64,000 nucleotides of DNA from Enterobacter cloacae complex sp. ECNIH7 (GCF_002208095.1 NZ_CP017990.1:744001-808000); one strand, 5' to 3'; positions 1 through 9,651 are shown, numbered from the stretch's first letter. The notes: a model not told the origin generated them from the sequence alone. Made by a program: numbers and translations.

Positions 1-115
1 TCTCTGCGCCATCGGTCGCTTCAAAGACATCGTAGCCTTCTGCTTCGAAAATGCTCTTTAACGTGTTGCGTGTTACCAACTCGTCTTCAACGATAAGAAT
101 GTGCGGGGTCTGCAT
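1..115 (-). CDS. arcA: ArcA response regulator, N-terminal part only (gene runs off the left edge)
   Basis: The first 38 codons of the aerobic respiration control regulator ArcA are visible on the minus strand, starting at ATG 113-115. The residues read [20 protein letters not shown], the typical start of an OmpR-family receiver domain; Glu10 and Asp11 belong to the acidic phosphorylation pocket. The phospho-acceptor Asp and the DNA-binding domain lie outside the window. ArcA is the partner of the sensor ArcB and represses aerobic respiration genes under low oxygen. A long upstream region containing yjjY and an FNR-like box separates it from lasT, as in E. coli. Confidence 0.97.
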
Positions 116-210
116 GTTTGCTACCTAAATTGCCAACTAAATCGAAACAGGAAGTACAAAAGTCCCTGACCTGCCTGATGCATGTCGCAAATTAACATGA
201 TCGGCTTAAC

Positions 211-351
211 GTGACTAAAGTACGTAATTGCGTTCTTGATGCACTTTCCATCAACGTCAACAACATCATTAGCTTGGTCTTGGGTACTTTCCCTTTGGAC
301 CCGACAGTGTCAAAAACGGCTGTCATCCTAACCATTTTAACAGCAACATAA
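211..351 (+). CDS. yjjY: YjjY, small conserved protein of unknown function
   Basis: A 46-codon frame beginning with GTG 211 and ending TAA 349-351. Its translation (M/V)TKVRNCVLDALSINVNNI... is almost identical to the E. coli K-12 YjjY sequence as I remember it, at the same place, divergent from arcA. No domain, signal peptide or membrane segment is evident. The reading frame is conserved between genera, but the DNA also lies in the long 5' leader/promoter region of arcA, so conservation of nucleotide signals could explain part of the similarity. A ribosome-binding site before the GTG is weak, and translation is unproven. Confidence 0.6.
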   Translation: MTKVRNCVLDALSINVNNIISLVLGTFPLDPTVSKTAVILTILTAT

Positions 352-750
352 CAGGCTAAGTGACACCAGACACCCAATAAAACTACGCTTCGTTGACATA
401 TATCAAGTTCAATTGTAGCACGTTAACAGTTTGATGAAATCATCGTAGCGGAATGCTAGCCTTTGTCACAATTTTTCAATAAACCAACTAGTTGCGGACA
501 TTGATTTATAAACGAAGCGAATCCAATCAGAATAGGGTATTCATGTTGCTATTATCATTATAAAACATAGGGATAATGGTGTTCTGTTAACATTCTAACT
601 GATTGTTCAGACAAGGAATAGTTTAGCGTTTTTAATTTGTTATGAAACGCTATTTCGGTGATTTGTGTTGCAATTTTGTAAATTCGCGCTGCGTAATATG
701 TTGAAGTGCATCACATTTTTACCCGCTAACTGATTAAAAAGAGAGCATAA
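352..750. other. Intergenic stretch between yjjY and lasT
   Basis: About 400 AT-rich bases. Apart from the FNR-like box at 393-406 no gene, repeat or strong hairpin was seen. The stretch should hold the upstream arcA promoters on the minus strand and the lasT promoter on the plus strand. Near 694-699 a TAATAT hexamer is a possible -10 for lasT, but no well-placed -35 accompanies it. Confidence 0.5.
393..406. promoter_or_regulatory. Probable FNR box upstream of arcA
   Basis: TTGACATATATCAA matches the FNR consensus TTGAT-N4-ATCAA with one mismatch in the left half-site. It sits about 280 bp upstream of the arcA start codon. FNR is known to activate arcA anaerobically in E. coli, so a role at the arcA promoter is likely. 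The binding call is inference from the motif. Confidence 0.65.
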
Positions 751-1437
751 ATGCATCTGTCGATTGTACTGGTTGCCCCAGCCAGAGCCGAAAATATAGG
801 CGCTGCCGCGCGTGCCATGAAAACCATGGGGTTCACAGATTTACGTATCGTGGACAGCACTGCCCACCTGGAGCCTGCGGCTCGTTGGGTAGCCCACGGA
901 TCGGGCGATATCCTCGATAATATAACCACTTACGCTACGCTTGCTGATGCGCTGCACGACATTTCGTTTACCGTTGCGACCACCGCGCGCAGCCGTGCGA
1001 AGTTCCATTACTATGCCACGCCAGCGGAGCTGGTGCCGATGCTGAGCGAGAAAAGCCAGTGGCTGGAGAAGGCCGCGCTGGTGTTTGGTCGCGAAGATTC
1101 CGGATTAACCAACGAAGAGCTGGAGCTGGCGGACGTTCTTACCGGTGCGCCGATGGTCGCCGATTATCCCTCCCTGAATTTAGGCCAGGCGGTCATGGTT
1201 TACTGCTATCAATTAGCCTCCCTAATACAAATCCCCCAACCTCCGGCAGAAGGGGCAAATGAAAATCAGCTGGCTGCGCTGCGCGCTCGCGTTGAGCAAC
1301 TCTTGTCTCAGCTGGGGGTAGCGGACGATCAGAAAATGGCTGACTGGCTGCAGCAGCGTTTGGGCCGTCTTGAGCAGCGGGACACCGCAATGCTGCACCG
1401 TTTGCTGCACGATATTGAAAAAAAATTAGCGGAGTAA
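751..1437 (+). CDS. lasT: LasT, TrmH/SpoU-family (SPOUT) RNA methyltransferase-like protein
   Basis: 228 residues, the same length as E. coli LasT (YjtD). The three SPOUT motifs are readable: NIGAAARAM near residue 15, LVFGREDSGLTNEEL near residue 110 and SLNLGQAVMVYCYQL near residue 140. These form the trefoil knot that binds S-adenosylmethionine, and the family 2'-O-methylates tRNA or rRNA ribose. The closest characterised relative is TrmJ, but the LasT substrate is not established. The ATG at 751 follows an AGAGAG purine run. The gene stands alone between arcA/yjjY and the thr operon, as in E. coli. A weak hairpin (1527-1546) follows it. Confidence 0.93.
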   Translation: MHLSIVLVAPARAENIGAAARAMKTMGFTDLRIVDSTAHLEPAARWVAHGSGDILDNITTYATLADALHDISFTVATTARSRAKFHYYATPAELVPMLSEKSQWLEKAALVFGREDSGLTNEELELADVLTGAPMVADYPSLNLGQAVMVYCYQLASLIQIPQPPAEGANENQLAALRARVEQLLSQLGVADDQKMADWLQQRLGRLEQRDTAMLHRLLHDIEKKLAE

Positions 1438-1570
1438 AATCCTGTCATAAGTTTTTACTATGGAGAATAAGTCTGTCCTGATGGGTTGCATCTGGGCGAA
1501 TCGGATGAAAATAAATCTGCAAACAGCGGGAGGTGAGAGTCTCCCGAATTGTGATCAAATTAAAAATTCG

Positions 1571-1599
1571 TTGACTTAAGGTGCCCGATCCTTTAACCC
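1571..1599 (+). promoter_or_regulatory. thrLABC promoter
   Basis: TTGACT (1571-1576) followed by CTTTAACC (1591-1598) corresponds to the E. coli thr promoter, which reads TTGACT...CTTTAACC. It lies about 50 bp upstream of the leader peptide start. Sequence-only assignment; the precise -10 register is uncertain. Confidence 0.7.
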
Positions 1600-1648
1600 T
1601 AAAAGAATACAGGACAGACAGATAATAATGACAGAGTACACAACATCC

Positions 1649-1717
1649 ATGAAACGCATCAGCATCACCACCATTACTACAACCATCATCATTACCACAG
1701 GTAACGATGCGGGCTGA
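1649..1717 (+). CDS. thrL: thr operon leader peptide
   Basis: A 22-codon frame, ATG 1649 to TGA 1717, encoding a peptide that starts MKRISITTITTT and ends GNDAG. It holds seven Thr and six Ile codons; the E. coli leader, from memory, is 21 residues with more Thr than Ile. Ribosome stalling at these codons when charged tRNA-Thr or tRNA-Ile is scarce prevents formation of the terminator at 1741-1772 and lets RNA polymerase read into thrABC. An in-frame ATG at 1628 could extend the peptide by seven residues. The conserved CAACATCC segment before ATG 1649 favours the shorter form. Confidence 0.93.
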   Translation: MKRISITTITTTIIITTGNDAG

Positions 1718-1740
1718 CGCGTACAGGAAAAACAAAAAAA

Positions 1741-1772
1741 AGCCCGCACCTGAACAGTGCGGGCTTTTTTTT
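1741..1772 (+). terminator. thr operon attenuator
   Basis: AGCCCGCAC pairs with GTGCGGGCT around an 8-nt loop, and a run of eight T follows. It lies between thrL and thrA and is the rho-independent terminator controlled by leader-peptide translation. A preceding A-run (1728-1740) would also make it work in the opposite direction. Confidence 0.93.
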
Positions 1773-1797
1773 CGGCTAAAGGAAACGAGGTAGAACC

Positions 1798-4260
1798 ATG
1801 CGAGTGTTGAAGTTCGGCGGTACATCAGTGGCAAATGCAGAACGTTTTCTGCGTGTTGCCGATATCCTGGAAAGCAACGCCAGGCAGGGGCAGGTTGCTA
1901 CCGTGCTCTCTGCCCCGGCAAAAATCACGAACCATCTGGTGGCGATGATTGAAAAAACCATCGGTGGCCAGGATGCACTTCCGAACATCAGCGACGCAGA
2001 GCGTATCTTCGCTGACTTACTGCAAGGGCTGGCAGAGGCGCTGCCTGGCTTCCCGCACGCTCAACTGAAGTCCTTCGTTGAGCAGGAGTTCGCGCAAATC
2101 AAACACGTCCTGCACGGCATCAGCCTTCTCGGCCAGTGCCCGGACAGCGTCAACGCGGCGCTGATCTGCCGGGGCGAAAAACTCTCTATCGCCATCATGG
2201 CCGGCGTGCTGGAAGCGCGCGGCCATAGCGTGACCGTAATCGATCCGGTTGAAAAACTGCTGGCGGTGGGCCACTACCTCGAATCCACCGTTGATATTGC
2301 CGAATCAACCCGCCGTATCGCCGCCAGCAAAATTCCGTCTGACCATATGATCCTGATGGCAGGCTTCACCGCCGGTAACGAGAAGGGCGAGCTGGTGGTG
2401 CTGGGCCGTAACGGCTCCGACTACTCCGCCGCCGTGCTGGCCGCCTGTTTACGCGCGGACTGTTGTGAAATCTGGACTGACGTCGACGGCGTTTATACCT
2501 GTGACCCGCGCCAGGTACCGGACGCCAGGCTGCTGAAGTCGATGTCGTACCAGGAAGCGATGGAGCTTTCCTACTTTGGCGCCAAAGTGCTTCACCCGCG
2601 TACCATCTCCCCTATTGCCCAGTTCCAGATCCCTTGCCTGATTAAAAACACCGGTAACCCGCAGGCGCCGGGCACGCTGATTGGCGCGAGTACCGATGAA
2701 GACGGTTTGCCGGTCAAAGGCATCTCCAACCTCAACAACATGGCGATGTTCAGCGTCTCCGGTCCGGGGATGAAGGGGATGGTCGGCATGGCGGCGCGCG
2801 TCTTTGCTGCTATGTCCCGCAACGGTATCTCGGTGGTGCTGATTACCCAGTCTTCTTCCGAATACAGTATCAGCTTCTGCGTGCCGCAGGCCGACTGCCT
2901 GCGCGCCCGCCGCGCGCTGGAGGACGAGTTCTACCTGGAGCTGAAAGAAGAGCTGCTGGAGCCGCTCGCCATTCAGGAGCGTCTGGCGATTATCTCCGTG
3001 GTCGGCGACGGCATGCGCACGCTGCGCGGTATCTCCGCCAAGTTCTTTGCCGCGCTGGCGCGCGCCAATATCAATATCGTGGCGATTGCCCAGGGCTCGT
3101 CAGAGCGTTCAATTTCTGTTGTTGTGGACAACGATGACGCCACCACCGGCGTACGCGTGGTTCACCAGATGCTGTTCAACACCGACCAGGTTATCGAACT
3201 GTTCCTGATTGGCGTCGGCGGGGTGGGCGGCGCGCTGCTGGACCAGGTGAAGCGTCAGCAGGAGTGGCTGAAGAAGAAACATATCGATCTGCGCGTCTGT
3301 GGGATTGCCAACTCCAGAGCGTTGCTGACCAATGTGCATGGCCTTAACCTGGAAAACTGGCAGGCCGAGATGAACGAGGCGAAAGAGCCGTTCAACCTGG
3401 GGCGCCTGATCCGCCTGGTGAAAGAGTATCATCTGCTTAACCCGGTGATCGTCGACTGTACCTCGAACCAGACGGTGGCCGATCAGTACGCCGACTTCCT
3501 GCGCGAGGGGTTCCACGTGGTGACGCCGAACAAAAAGGCCAACACCTCGTCGATGGATTACTATCACCAGCTGCGTCTGGCGGCGAGCAAGTCGCGCCGC
3601 AAGTTCCTGTACGACACCAACGTGGGCGCGGGCCTGCCGGTTATCGAGAACCTGCAGAACCTGCTGAACGCCGGCGACGAACTGCAGCGTTTCTCCGGCA
3701 TTCTCTCCGGCTCGCTGTCGTTTATCTTCGGCAAGCTGGATGAGGGGATGAGCCTGTCGGAAGCCACCCGCGCCGCGCGCGAGCTGGGCTATACCGAGCC
3801 GGATCCGCGTGACGATCTCTCCGGTATGGACGTGGCGCGCAAGCTGCTGATCCTCGCCCGTGAAACGGGCCGTGAGCTTGAGCTTTCCGATATCGTGATT
3901 GAACCCGTGCTGCCAGCAGAATTTGACAGCAGCGGTGATGTCGCTGCATTCATGGCAAATTTGCCGCAGCTTGACGACGCTTTTGCCGCTCGCGTTGCGA
4001 AAGCCCGTGATGAAGGTAAGGTATTGCGCTATGTTGGCAACATTGAAGAAGATGGCGTGTGCCGGGTGAAGATTGCCGAAGTGGATGGCAACGACCCGCT
4101 GTACAAAGTCAAAAACGGCGAAAACGCCCTCGCGTTTTACAGCCACTATTATCAGCCACTGCCGCTGGTGCTTCGCGGCTATGGCGCAGGGAACGATGTT
4201 ACGGCGGCGGGTGTGTTTGCCGATCTGCTGCGTACCCTGTCATGGAAGTTAGGAGTTTAA
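1798..4260 (+). CDS. thrA: Bifunctional aspartokinase I / homoserine dehydrogenase I
   Basis: 820 residues, the same length as E. coli ThrA. The N-terminal aspartokinase domain opens with KFGGTSVAN at residue 5. Two ACT regulatory domains follow at roughly residues 310-460. The homoserine dehydrogenase domain begins with the nucleotide-binding loop GVGGVGG at residue 472. The enzyme phosphorylates aspartate and later reduces aspartate semialdehyde to homoserine, the first and third steps of threonine synthesis. In this family both activities are inhibited by threonine through the ACT domains. The start is preceded by an ACGAGG ribosome-binding site. thrB starts one base after its stop codon, which implies translational coupling. 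Confidence 0.99.
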   Translation: MRVLKFGGTSVANAERFLRVADILESNARQGQVATVLSAPAKITNHLVAMIEKTIGGQDALPNISDAERIFADLLQGLAEALPGFPHAQLKSFVEQEFAQIKHVLHGISLLGQCPDSVNAALICRGEKLSIAIMAGVLEARGHSVTVIDPVEKLLAVGHYLESTVDIAESTRRIAASKIPSDHMILMAGFTAGNEKGELVVLGRNGSDYSAAVLAACLRADCCEIWTDVDGVYTCDPRQVPDARLLKSMSYQEAMELSYFGAKVLHPRTISPIAQFQIPCLIKNTGNPQAPGTLIGASTDEDGLPVKGISNLNNMAMFSVSGPGMKGMVGMAARVFAAMSRNGISVVLITQSSSEYSISFCVPQADCLRARRALEDEFYLELKEELLEPLAIQERLAIISVVGDGMRTLRGISAKFFAALARANINIVAIAQGSSERSISVVVDNDDATTGVRVVHQMLFNTDQVIELFLIGVGGVGGALLDQVKRQQEWLKKKHIDLRVCGIANSRALLTNVHGLNLENWQAEMNEAKEPFNLGRLIRLVKEYHLLNPVIVDCTSNQTVADQYADFLREGFHVVTPNKKANTSSMDYYHQLRLAASKSRRKFLYDTNVGAGLPVIENLQNLLNAGDELQRFSGILSGSLSFIFGKLDEGMSLSEATRAARELGYTEPDPRDDLSGMDVARKLLILARETGRELELSDIVIEPVLPAEFDSSGDVAAFMANLPQLDDAFAARVAKARDEGKVLRYVGNIEEDGVCRVKIAEVDGNDPLYKVKNGENALAFYSHYYQPLPLVLRGYGAGNDVTAAGVFADLLRTLSWKLGV

Positions 4261-4261
4261 C

Positions 4262-5191
4262 ATGGTCAAAGTTTATGCCCCGGCTTCCAGCGCGAATATG
4301 AGCGTCGGATTTGACGTGCTGGGCGCGGCGGTGACGCCGGTGGATGGTTCACTGCTGGGCGATACGGTCACGGTGGAAGCGGCAGACAGCTTCAGCCTGA
4401 ATAACGTGGGCCGCTTCGCCAGCAAACTGCCGTCAGACCCGCGCGAGAATATCGTCTATCAGTGCTGGGAACGCTTCTGTCAGGAGATCGGTAAAAACGT
4501 GCCGGTTGCCATGACGCTGGAAAAAAGTATGCCGATTGGCTCGGGTCTGGGTTCCAGCGCCTGCTCGGTGGTCGCCGCGCTGGTGGCGATGAACGAGCAC
4601 TGCGGCAAGCCGCTAAACAACAACCGCCTGCTGGGGTTGATGGGCGAGCTGGAAGGGCGCATCTCCGGCAGCATTCACTATGACAACGTGGCGCCGTGCT
4701 TCCTCGGCGGCATGCAGCTGATGATCGAAGAAAATGGCATCATCAGCCAGCAGGTGCCAGGGTTTGATGAGTGGCTGTGGGTGCTGGCCTATCCGGGCAT
4801 TAAGGTCTCTACCGCGGAAGCGCGTGCGATCCTGCCCGCGCAGTATCGTCGTCAGGACTGTATCGCCCACGGGCGTCATCTGGCGGGCTTTATCCACGCC
4901 TGCTACACCCGTCAGCCGCAGCTGGCGGCGAAGCTGATGAAGGACGTCATTGCCGAGCCGTACCGCACGAAGCTGCTGCCGGGCTTTAACGAGGCGCGAC
5001 AGGCATCCATGGATATCGGCGCGCAGGCGTGCGGCATCTCCGGCTCCGGCCCGACGCTGTTCGCCCTGTGCGACAAGCCTGACACCGCGCAGCGCGTGGC
5101 GGACTGGCTCTCTAAACACTACCTGCAAAATCAGGAAGGCTTTGTTCATATTTGCCGTCTGGACACGGCTGGCGCACGAGTACTGGGATAA
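4262..5191 (+). CDS. thrB: Homoserine kinase
   Basis: 309 residues (310 in E. coli). A GHMP-kinase fold with the phosphate-binding motif [12 protein letters not shown] beginning at residue 91. It transfers the ATP gamma-phosphate to the hydroxyl of homoserine, giving O-phosphohomoserine for ThrC. The start lies one base past the thrA stop and the stop is three bases before thrC, so the three enzymes are translated from one tightly packed message. No departures from the family were noticed. Confidence 0.99.
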   Translation: MVKVYAPASSANMSVGFDVLGAAVTPVDGSLLGDTVTVEAADSFSLNNVGRFASKLPSDPRENIVYQCWERFCQEIGKNVPVAMTLEKSMPIGSGLGSSACSVVAALVAMNEHCGKPLNNNRLLGLMGELEGRISGSIHYDNVAPCFLGGMQLMIEENGIISQQVPGFDEWLWVLAYPGIKVSTAEARAILPAQYRRQDCIAHGRHLAGFIHACYTRQPQLAAKLMKDVIAEPYRTKLLPGFNEARQASMDIGAQACGISGSGPTLFALCDKPDTAQRVADWLSKHYLQNQEGFVHICRLDTAGARVLG

Positions 5192-5194
5192 TTA

Positions 5195-6481
5195 ATGAAA
5201 CTCTATAACCTTAAAGATCATAACGAGCAGGTCAGCTTCGCGCAGGCGGTAACTCAGGGGCTGGGCAAAAATCAGGGGCTGTTCTTCCCGCATGACCTGC
5301 CGGAATTCCAGCTGACCGACATCGACGAGCTGTTGAAACAGGACTTCGTCACCCGCAGCACCAAAATTCTGTCTGCGTTTATCGGCGACGAAATTCCGCA
5401 GGAGCTGCTGGAAGAGCGCGTGCGTGCGGCGTTCGCTTTCCCGGCGCCGGTGAAGCAGGTTGAGCCTGACGTTGGCTGCCTGGAGCTGTTCCACGGCCCG
5501 ACGCTGGCGTTTAAAGACTTCGGCGGCCGCTTTATGGCGCAGATGCTGACCCACATCAGCGGCGACAAACCGGTGACCATCCTGACCGCGACCTCCGGAG
5601 ATACTGGTGCGGCGGTGGCGCATGCCTTCTACGGCCTGAAAAACGTCCGCGTGGTGATCCTCTATCCGAAAGGCAAAATCAGCCCGCTGCAGGAAAAACT
5701 GTTCTGTACGCTCGGCGGCAACATTGAAACCGTGGCAATTGACGGCGATTTCGATGCCTGCCAGGCGCTGGTCAAGCAGGCTTTCGACGACGAAGAGCTG
5801 AAGGTGGCTCTGGGTCTGAACTCTGCTAACTCCATCAACATCAGCCGTCTGCTGGCGCAGATTTGCTACTACTTCGAAGCGGTGGCGCAGCTGCCGCAGG
5901 AAGCGCGCAACCAGCTGGTGATCTCCGTGCCGAGCGGTAACTTCGGTGACCTGACGGCAGGTCTACTGGCGAAATCCCTGGGTCTGCCGGTGAAACGCTT
6001 TATCGCAGCGACCAACGCCAACGACACCGTGCCGCGCTTCCTGAAAGACGGGAAGTGGGCGCCGAACGCTACGCAGGCGACGCTCTCCAACGCGATGGAT
6101 GTGTCACAGCCGAACAACTGGCCGCGCGTGGAAGAGCTGTTCCGCCGTAAGATCTGGCGTTTGGGTGACCTGGGTTACGCCGCGGTGACGGATGAAACCA
6201 CCAAAGAGACCATGCGCGAGCTGAAGGCGGTGGGGTATACCTCTGAACCGCACGCGGCGATTGCCTACCGCGCGCTGCGCGACCAGCTTAACCCGGGTGA
6301 ATATGGCCTGTTCCTGGGCACCGCGCATCCGGCGAAGTTCAAAGAGAACGTAGAAGCGATCCTGGGCGAAACGCTGCCGCTGCCGAAAGAGCTGGCCGAG
6401 CGCGCCGACCTGCCTCTGCTGTCACATGAGCTGCCGGCAGATTTTGCCGCGCTGCGTAAGCTGATGATGACCCGCGCGTGA
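5195..6481 (+). CDS. thrC: Threonine synthase
   Basis: 428 residues, the usual length for the enterobacterial enzyme. The PLP-binding lysine is K107 within TLAFKDFGG, and TSGDTGAAVAHAF provides the phosphate/PLP contacts. It converts O-phosphohomoserine and water to threonine and phosphate, the last step of the pathway. It is the last gene of thrLABC. The three REP units directly downstream, the last followed by six T, probably end and protect the transcript. Confidence 0.99.
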   Translation: MKLYNLKDHNEQVSFAQAVTQGLGKNQGLFFPHDLPEFQLTDIDELLKQDFVTRSTKILSAFIGDEIPQELLEERVRAAFAFPAPVKQVEPDVGCLELFHGPTLAFKDFGGRFMAQMLTHISGDKPVTILTATSGDTGAAVAHAFYGLKNVRVVILYPKGKISPLQEKLFCTLGGNIETVAIDGDFDACQALVKQAFDDEELKVALGLNSANSINISRLLAQICYYFEAVAQLPQEARNQLVISVPSGNFGDLTAGLLAKSLGLPVKRFIAATNANDTVPRFLKDGKWAPNATQATLSNAMDVSQPNNWPRVEELFRRKIWRLGDLGYAAVTDETTKETMRELKAVGYTSEPHAAIAYRALRDQLNPGEYGLFLGTAHPAKFKENVEAILGETLPLPKELAERADLPLLSHELPADFAALRKLMMTRA

Positions 6482-6488
6482 TTGTGTT

Positions 6489-6626
6489 GCCCGGTGGCGG
6501 CTACGCCTTACCGGGCTTACAACGACCACGACGACCTAATCGTAGGCCGGGTAAGCGCAGCGCCACCCGGCAATCGCAACACCGATCTCTATGCCGGGTA
6601 AGGCGAAGCCGCCACCCGGCTTTTTT
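6489..6626. repeat. REP/BIME cluster of three palindromic units downstream of thrC
   Basis: Three imperfect palindromes share the GCCGGGT / ACCCGGC ends of enterobacterial REP sequences: 6489-6516, 6542-6571 and 6592-6620. The units alternate in orientation, as in a BIME. The third is followed by TTTTTT (6621-6626) and can act as a rho-independent terminator for the thr operon. Related single units appear at 23984-24008 and 57687-57714. Confidence 0.88.
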
Positions 6627-6784
6627 ATGGAGAAATTAAGGAGAGAAAAAGCAGGAAAAAAGCAGAAATTCCCAATAAATGCGGTCACTTAGCCTTTAGG
6701 ATTGCAGAGAATAACATCCCCCGTTCCCCTCGCGTAATCTCCTTACATCGGCCCACGTTGGGCAAGAAGAATAAGGAGTCACCT

Positions 6785-7087
6785 GTGTCTACACTGAAAC
6801 CTGCACTCATCGCGCTTTCACTGGTGCTGGCCGCCCCCATGGCGGTTCAGGCATCTGAAATTACCCTCGTACCGGCGGTTAAACTGCAGATTGGCGACCA
6901 GGATAACAACGGTCATTACTGGGACGGCGGCCGCTGGCGCGACCACGACTGGTGGAAGGCGCATTATGACTGGCGTGATAACCACTGGCGTCCACATGAT
7001 GAGCATCGTAAACACGACGATCGTCACGATGACCATCATCACGATGACCACCGCGACGATCGCGGCCCGGACTGGAAACACCACTAA
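6785..7087 (+). CDS. yaaX: YaaX-like DUF2502 periplasmic protein with His/Asp-rich tail
   Basis: 100 residues from GTG 6785, chosen because AAGGAG (6773-6778) sits six bases upstream; a longer frame from 6758 would lack this site. Residues 1-22 form a signal peptide ending in VQA, with mature SEITLVPAVKLQIGD, the hallmark of the YaaX/YpeC DUF2502 family. The remainder is WRDHDWW-type aromatic/charged sequence, and the last 32 residues hold 10 His and 10 Asp. The family has no assigned biochemical role. The tail suggests metal binding or acid buffering in the periplasm, which is inference. Position after thrC matches E. coli yaaX, although the tail differs. Confidence 0.85.
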   Translation: MSTLKPALIALSLVLAAPMAVQASEITLVPAVKLQIGDQDNNGHYWDGGRWRDHDWWKAHYDWRDNHWRPHDEHRKHDDRHDDHHHDDHRDDRGPDWKHH

Positions 7088-7090
7088 TGC

Positions 7091-7120
7091 AAAACCCCGC
7101 CAGCTGGCGGGGTTTGTTTT
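7091..7120. terminator. Bidirectional terminator between yaaX and yaaA
   Basis: AAAACCCCGCCAGCTGGCGG continues into GGTTTGTTTT. The perfect stem CCCCGCCAG/CTGGCGGGG is flanked by A and T tracts, so it can end both convergent genes. It abuts the yaaA stop codon at 7119-7121. Confidence 0.9.
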
Positions 7121-7892
7121 ACTGCTCGTGGCGCTTAAACACCAGCTCGCCTTTCCCTGACGCTTCTTCGTCAAAGAAATAGCCTTCGCTGTTGAAGGCG
7201 GTTAGCTGCTCCGGCTTCGTCAGGCGGTTCTGGATAATATAGCGGCTCATCAGGCCACGCGCTTTCTTGGCGTAGAAGCTGATCACTTTGAACTTGCCGT
7301 TCTTCTCGTCAAGGAATACCGGCTTGATGATGTCGGCATCCAGTTTTTTCGGCTTCACCGACTTGTAATATTCATCGGACGCCAGGTTAATCACTACGTT
7401 ATCGCCCTGTGCACGCAGCGCCGCATTAAGCTTGTCGGTAATGATATCGCCCCAGAAATGGTACAGATCTTTGCCTTTGGCATTTTCCAGGCGAATCCCC
7501 ATCTCCAGACGATACGGCTGCATCAGATCCAGCGGGCGCAGTACGCCGTACAGTCCCGACAGCATGCGCAGATGCTGCTGGGCAAAATCGAAATCGGCTT
7601 CGCTAAAATCTTCCGCCTGCAGGCCGGTGTAGACATCACCTTTAAACGCCAGAATCGCCTGGCGAGCGTTCGCCGGGGTGAAATCCGGGTGCCACTCGTG
7701 AAAGCGGGTCGCGTTAAGATCGGCCAGCTTGTCGCTGATGCTCATCAGCGAGGCGATTTGCGGCGCAGAGAGCTTACGCGCTTCGCGGATCAGCTGTTGC
7801 GAGTAGTCCAGCAGTTCAGGCTGGGTATAGCGCTCGGTGGCGAGCTGGCTCTGGTAGTCGAGCGTTTTTGCAGGTGAAATCAGAATCAGCAT
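7119..7892 (-). CDS. yaaA: Peroxide stress protein YaaA
   Basis: 257 residues, near the E. coli length of 258. It begins [15 protein letters not shown], the diagnostic start of the UPF0246/YaaA family, and contains the conserved [12 protein letters not shown] and [12 protein letters not shown] segments. In E. coli, YaaA belongs to the OxyR regulon and limits free intracellular iron under peroxide stress; it has a DNA-binding fold. It is a single gene on the minus strand. I did not identify an OxyR site with confidence. Confidence 0.95.
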   Translation of the reverse strand: MLILISPAKTLDYQSQLATERYTQPELLDYSQQLIREARKLSAPQIASLMSISDKLADLNATRFHEWHPDFTPANARQAILAFKGDVYTGLQAEDFSEADFDFAQQHLRMLSGLYGVLRPLDLMQPYRLEMGIRLENAKGKDLYHFWGDIITDKLNAALRAQGDNVVINLASDEYYKSVKPKKLDADIIKPVFLDEKNGKFKVISFYAKKARGLMSRYIIQNRLTKPEQLTAFNSEGYFFDEEASGKGELVFKRHEQ

Positions 7893-7958
7893 ATCCAGTC
7901 CTTGCAGGAAATTTAGAGCGACTTTAGCAAAAAATCGCCCTGAATTGATCGATAGCTG

Positions 7959-9389
7959 TTATTGCCGCGGCAAATCATCCCACGTGCCGGGGGCAAGCTG
8001 CGCCTTAACGTCGGGATAGCGGGCGGGATCAAATACCGGCGGAACGCCGAGTTTGCGCTGACGCAGATAGTCTCTGGCAATCAGGGTCACAACGGGTGAG
8101 AGCAGCAGGATAGCGGTGAGGTTCGTGATCGCCATCAGCGCCATAATGATATCGGCCAGCTGCCAGACCAGCGGCATACTGAGGAAGGAGCCAGCGATGA
8201 TCATCAGAATGACCGCGAGACGCAGGGTTCCGATTGCGGCGCGGGAGTCGAGTTTCAGGAAAATAAGGTTATTTTCGGCGTAGAGGTAATTCACCACAAT
8301 CGAACTGAAGGCAAACAGCACCAGGACGAGCGAGACAAATCCTGCTCCCCAGCCGCCGGTCAGGTTCACCAGCGCCTGCTGGAGAAGCTGTATCCCGGCG
8401 GTACCAGAAGTATGCGGGACGGGGCCTGCCAGCAGCAAAATCATGGCGCTGGCGGAGCAGATGATAATGGTATCGGTAAAGACGCCAATCATCTGCACAA
8501 TGCCCTGTGCCGCCGGGTGTGGCGGCCAGGAAGAGGCGGCAGCGGCCGCGTTGGGGGTTGACCCCATTCCGGCTTCATTGGAGAACATGCCCCGCTGAAA
8601 ACCCGCCATCAGCGCCTGGCTGAAGGTGTAGCCCAGCGCCCCGGAGGCCACCTCGCGCCAGCCAAAAGCGCTTTTGACGATGGTCGCAATCACGCCCGGC
8701 ACCTGGTCGATATGCAGTGCGGCGACGAACAGGCTCGCGACAACCCAAAGCAGCGCCATAACGGGAACCAGCCACTGCATCAGGCGGGCGATGCCCCTGA
8801 GACCGGCTGAAATGGTGAGCAAAACGACGAGGGCTAACACGATACCGGCGATCCACTCCGGGCAGGAGAAGGCATAGCGCAGGGCATTGGCGACAGAATT
8901 TGCCTGGACGGTATTAAAAATAAGGCCGTACGCGAGCAGTAAAAAAAGCGAGAACAGAACGCCCATCCAGCGCATCCCTAAGCCACGCGCCATGTACCAG
9001 GCAGGACCTCCGCGAAACTGGCCGTTTTTATCTTTCTCTTTATACAGCTGGGCGAGCGAACTTTCCGCAAAGGAGGTGGCCATCCCGAGTAGCGCCGTTA
9101 CCCACATCCAGAAGACCGCACCTGGCCCACCGGCGCTGATGGCCAGCGCAACGCCCGCCAGATTCCCGCTGCCGAGGCGTGCCGCCAGGCTGGTACAGAG
9201 TGCCTGGAACGACGTTAATCCGCCCGGCTGGGGCGTAACGCTGTTTTTCAGACTTCTGCCAAACTTGCGAATATAACGAAACTGGATAAACCCACTGCGT
9301 AGCGTAAACCAAATACCTGCTCCCAGAAGCAGGTAAATCATTATCGAACCCCACAGGACTTCGTTAATAAAGAAAAAGAAATCAGGCAT
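7959..9389 (-). CDS. yaaJ: Alanine/glycine:cation symporter family protein YaaJ
   Basis: 476 residues from ATG 9389, the same length as E. coli YaaJ; an eight-codon upstream extension was not used because GAGGGA precedes this ATG. It is an AGCS-family (sodium or proton coupled amino acid symporter) membrane protein with multiple hydrophobic segments and the family motifs GSGNLAGVALAI and SNEAGMGSTPNAAA. It probably takes up alanine or glycine across the inner membrane; the substrate is inferred from the family. It stands alone, divergent from talB. Confidence 0.93.
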   Translation of the reverse strand: MPDFFFFINEVLWGSIMIYLLLGAGIWFTLRSGFIQFRYIRKFGRSLKNSVTPQPGGLTSFQALCTSLAARLGSGNLAGVALAISAGGPGAVFWMWVTALLGMATSFAESSLAQLYKEKDKNGQFRGGPAWYMARGLGMRWMGVLFSLFLLLAYGLIFNTVQANSVANALRYAFSCPEWIAGIVLALVVLLTISAGLRGIARLMQWLVPVMALLWVVASLFVAALHIDQVPGVIATIVKSAFGWREVASGALGYTFSQALMAGFQRGMFSNEAGMGSTPNAAAAASSWPPHPAAQGIVQMIGVFTDTIIICSASAMILLLAGPVPHTSGTAGIQLLQQALVNLTGGWGAGFVSLVLVLFAFSSIVVNYLYAENNLIFLKLDSRAAIGTLRLAVILMIIAGSFLSMPLVWQLADIIMALMAITNLTAILLLSPVVTLIARDYLRQRKLGVPPVFDPARYPDVKAQLAPGTWDDLPRQ

Positions 9390-9651
9390 TAACGTCCCTC
9401 TTGTTGATGCCAAAGTGAATATGTAAGCGCTACCACTGATTGGGCATGCTGTTGCTTAGCAGCCTGTTAATCTTCCGAGTTTACCATACTCTACCTAAGC
9501 GCACTGTCTGCGGTTGCGCTGCCTCTCACTCGTGTTATCATCAGGGCAGACCGGTTACATCCCCCTAACAAGTAAACCTGTCATTTTTCCGCTGCAGGCA
9601 TGCTGTCGGTAGCGTGAATTATCCAGGGCACGTTAAAAGAGAAACACTATC

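Noticed and set aside
1628..1717. Longer 29-codon thr leader from ATG 1628
   Set aside because: The sequence just before ATG 1649 matches the E. coli leader start region, and the upstream ATG has no better ribosome-binding site. Kept only as a finding.
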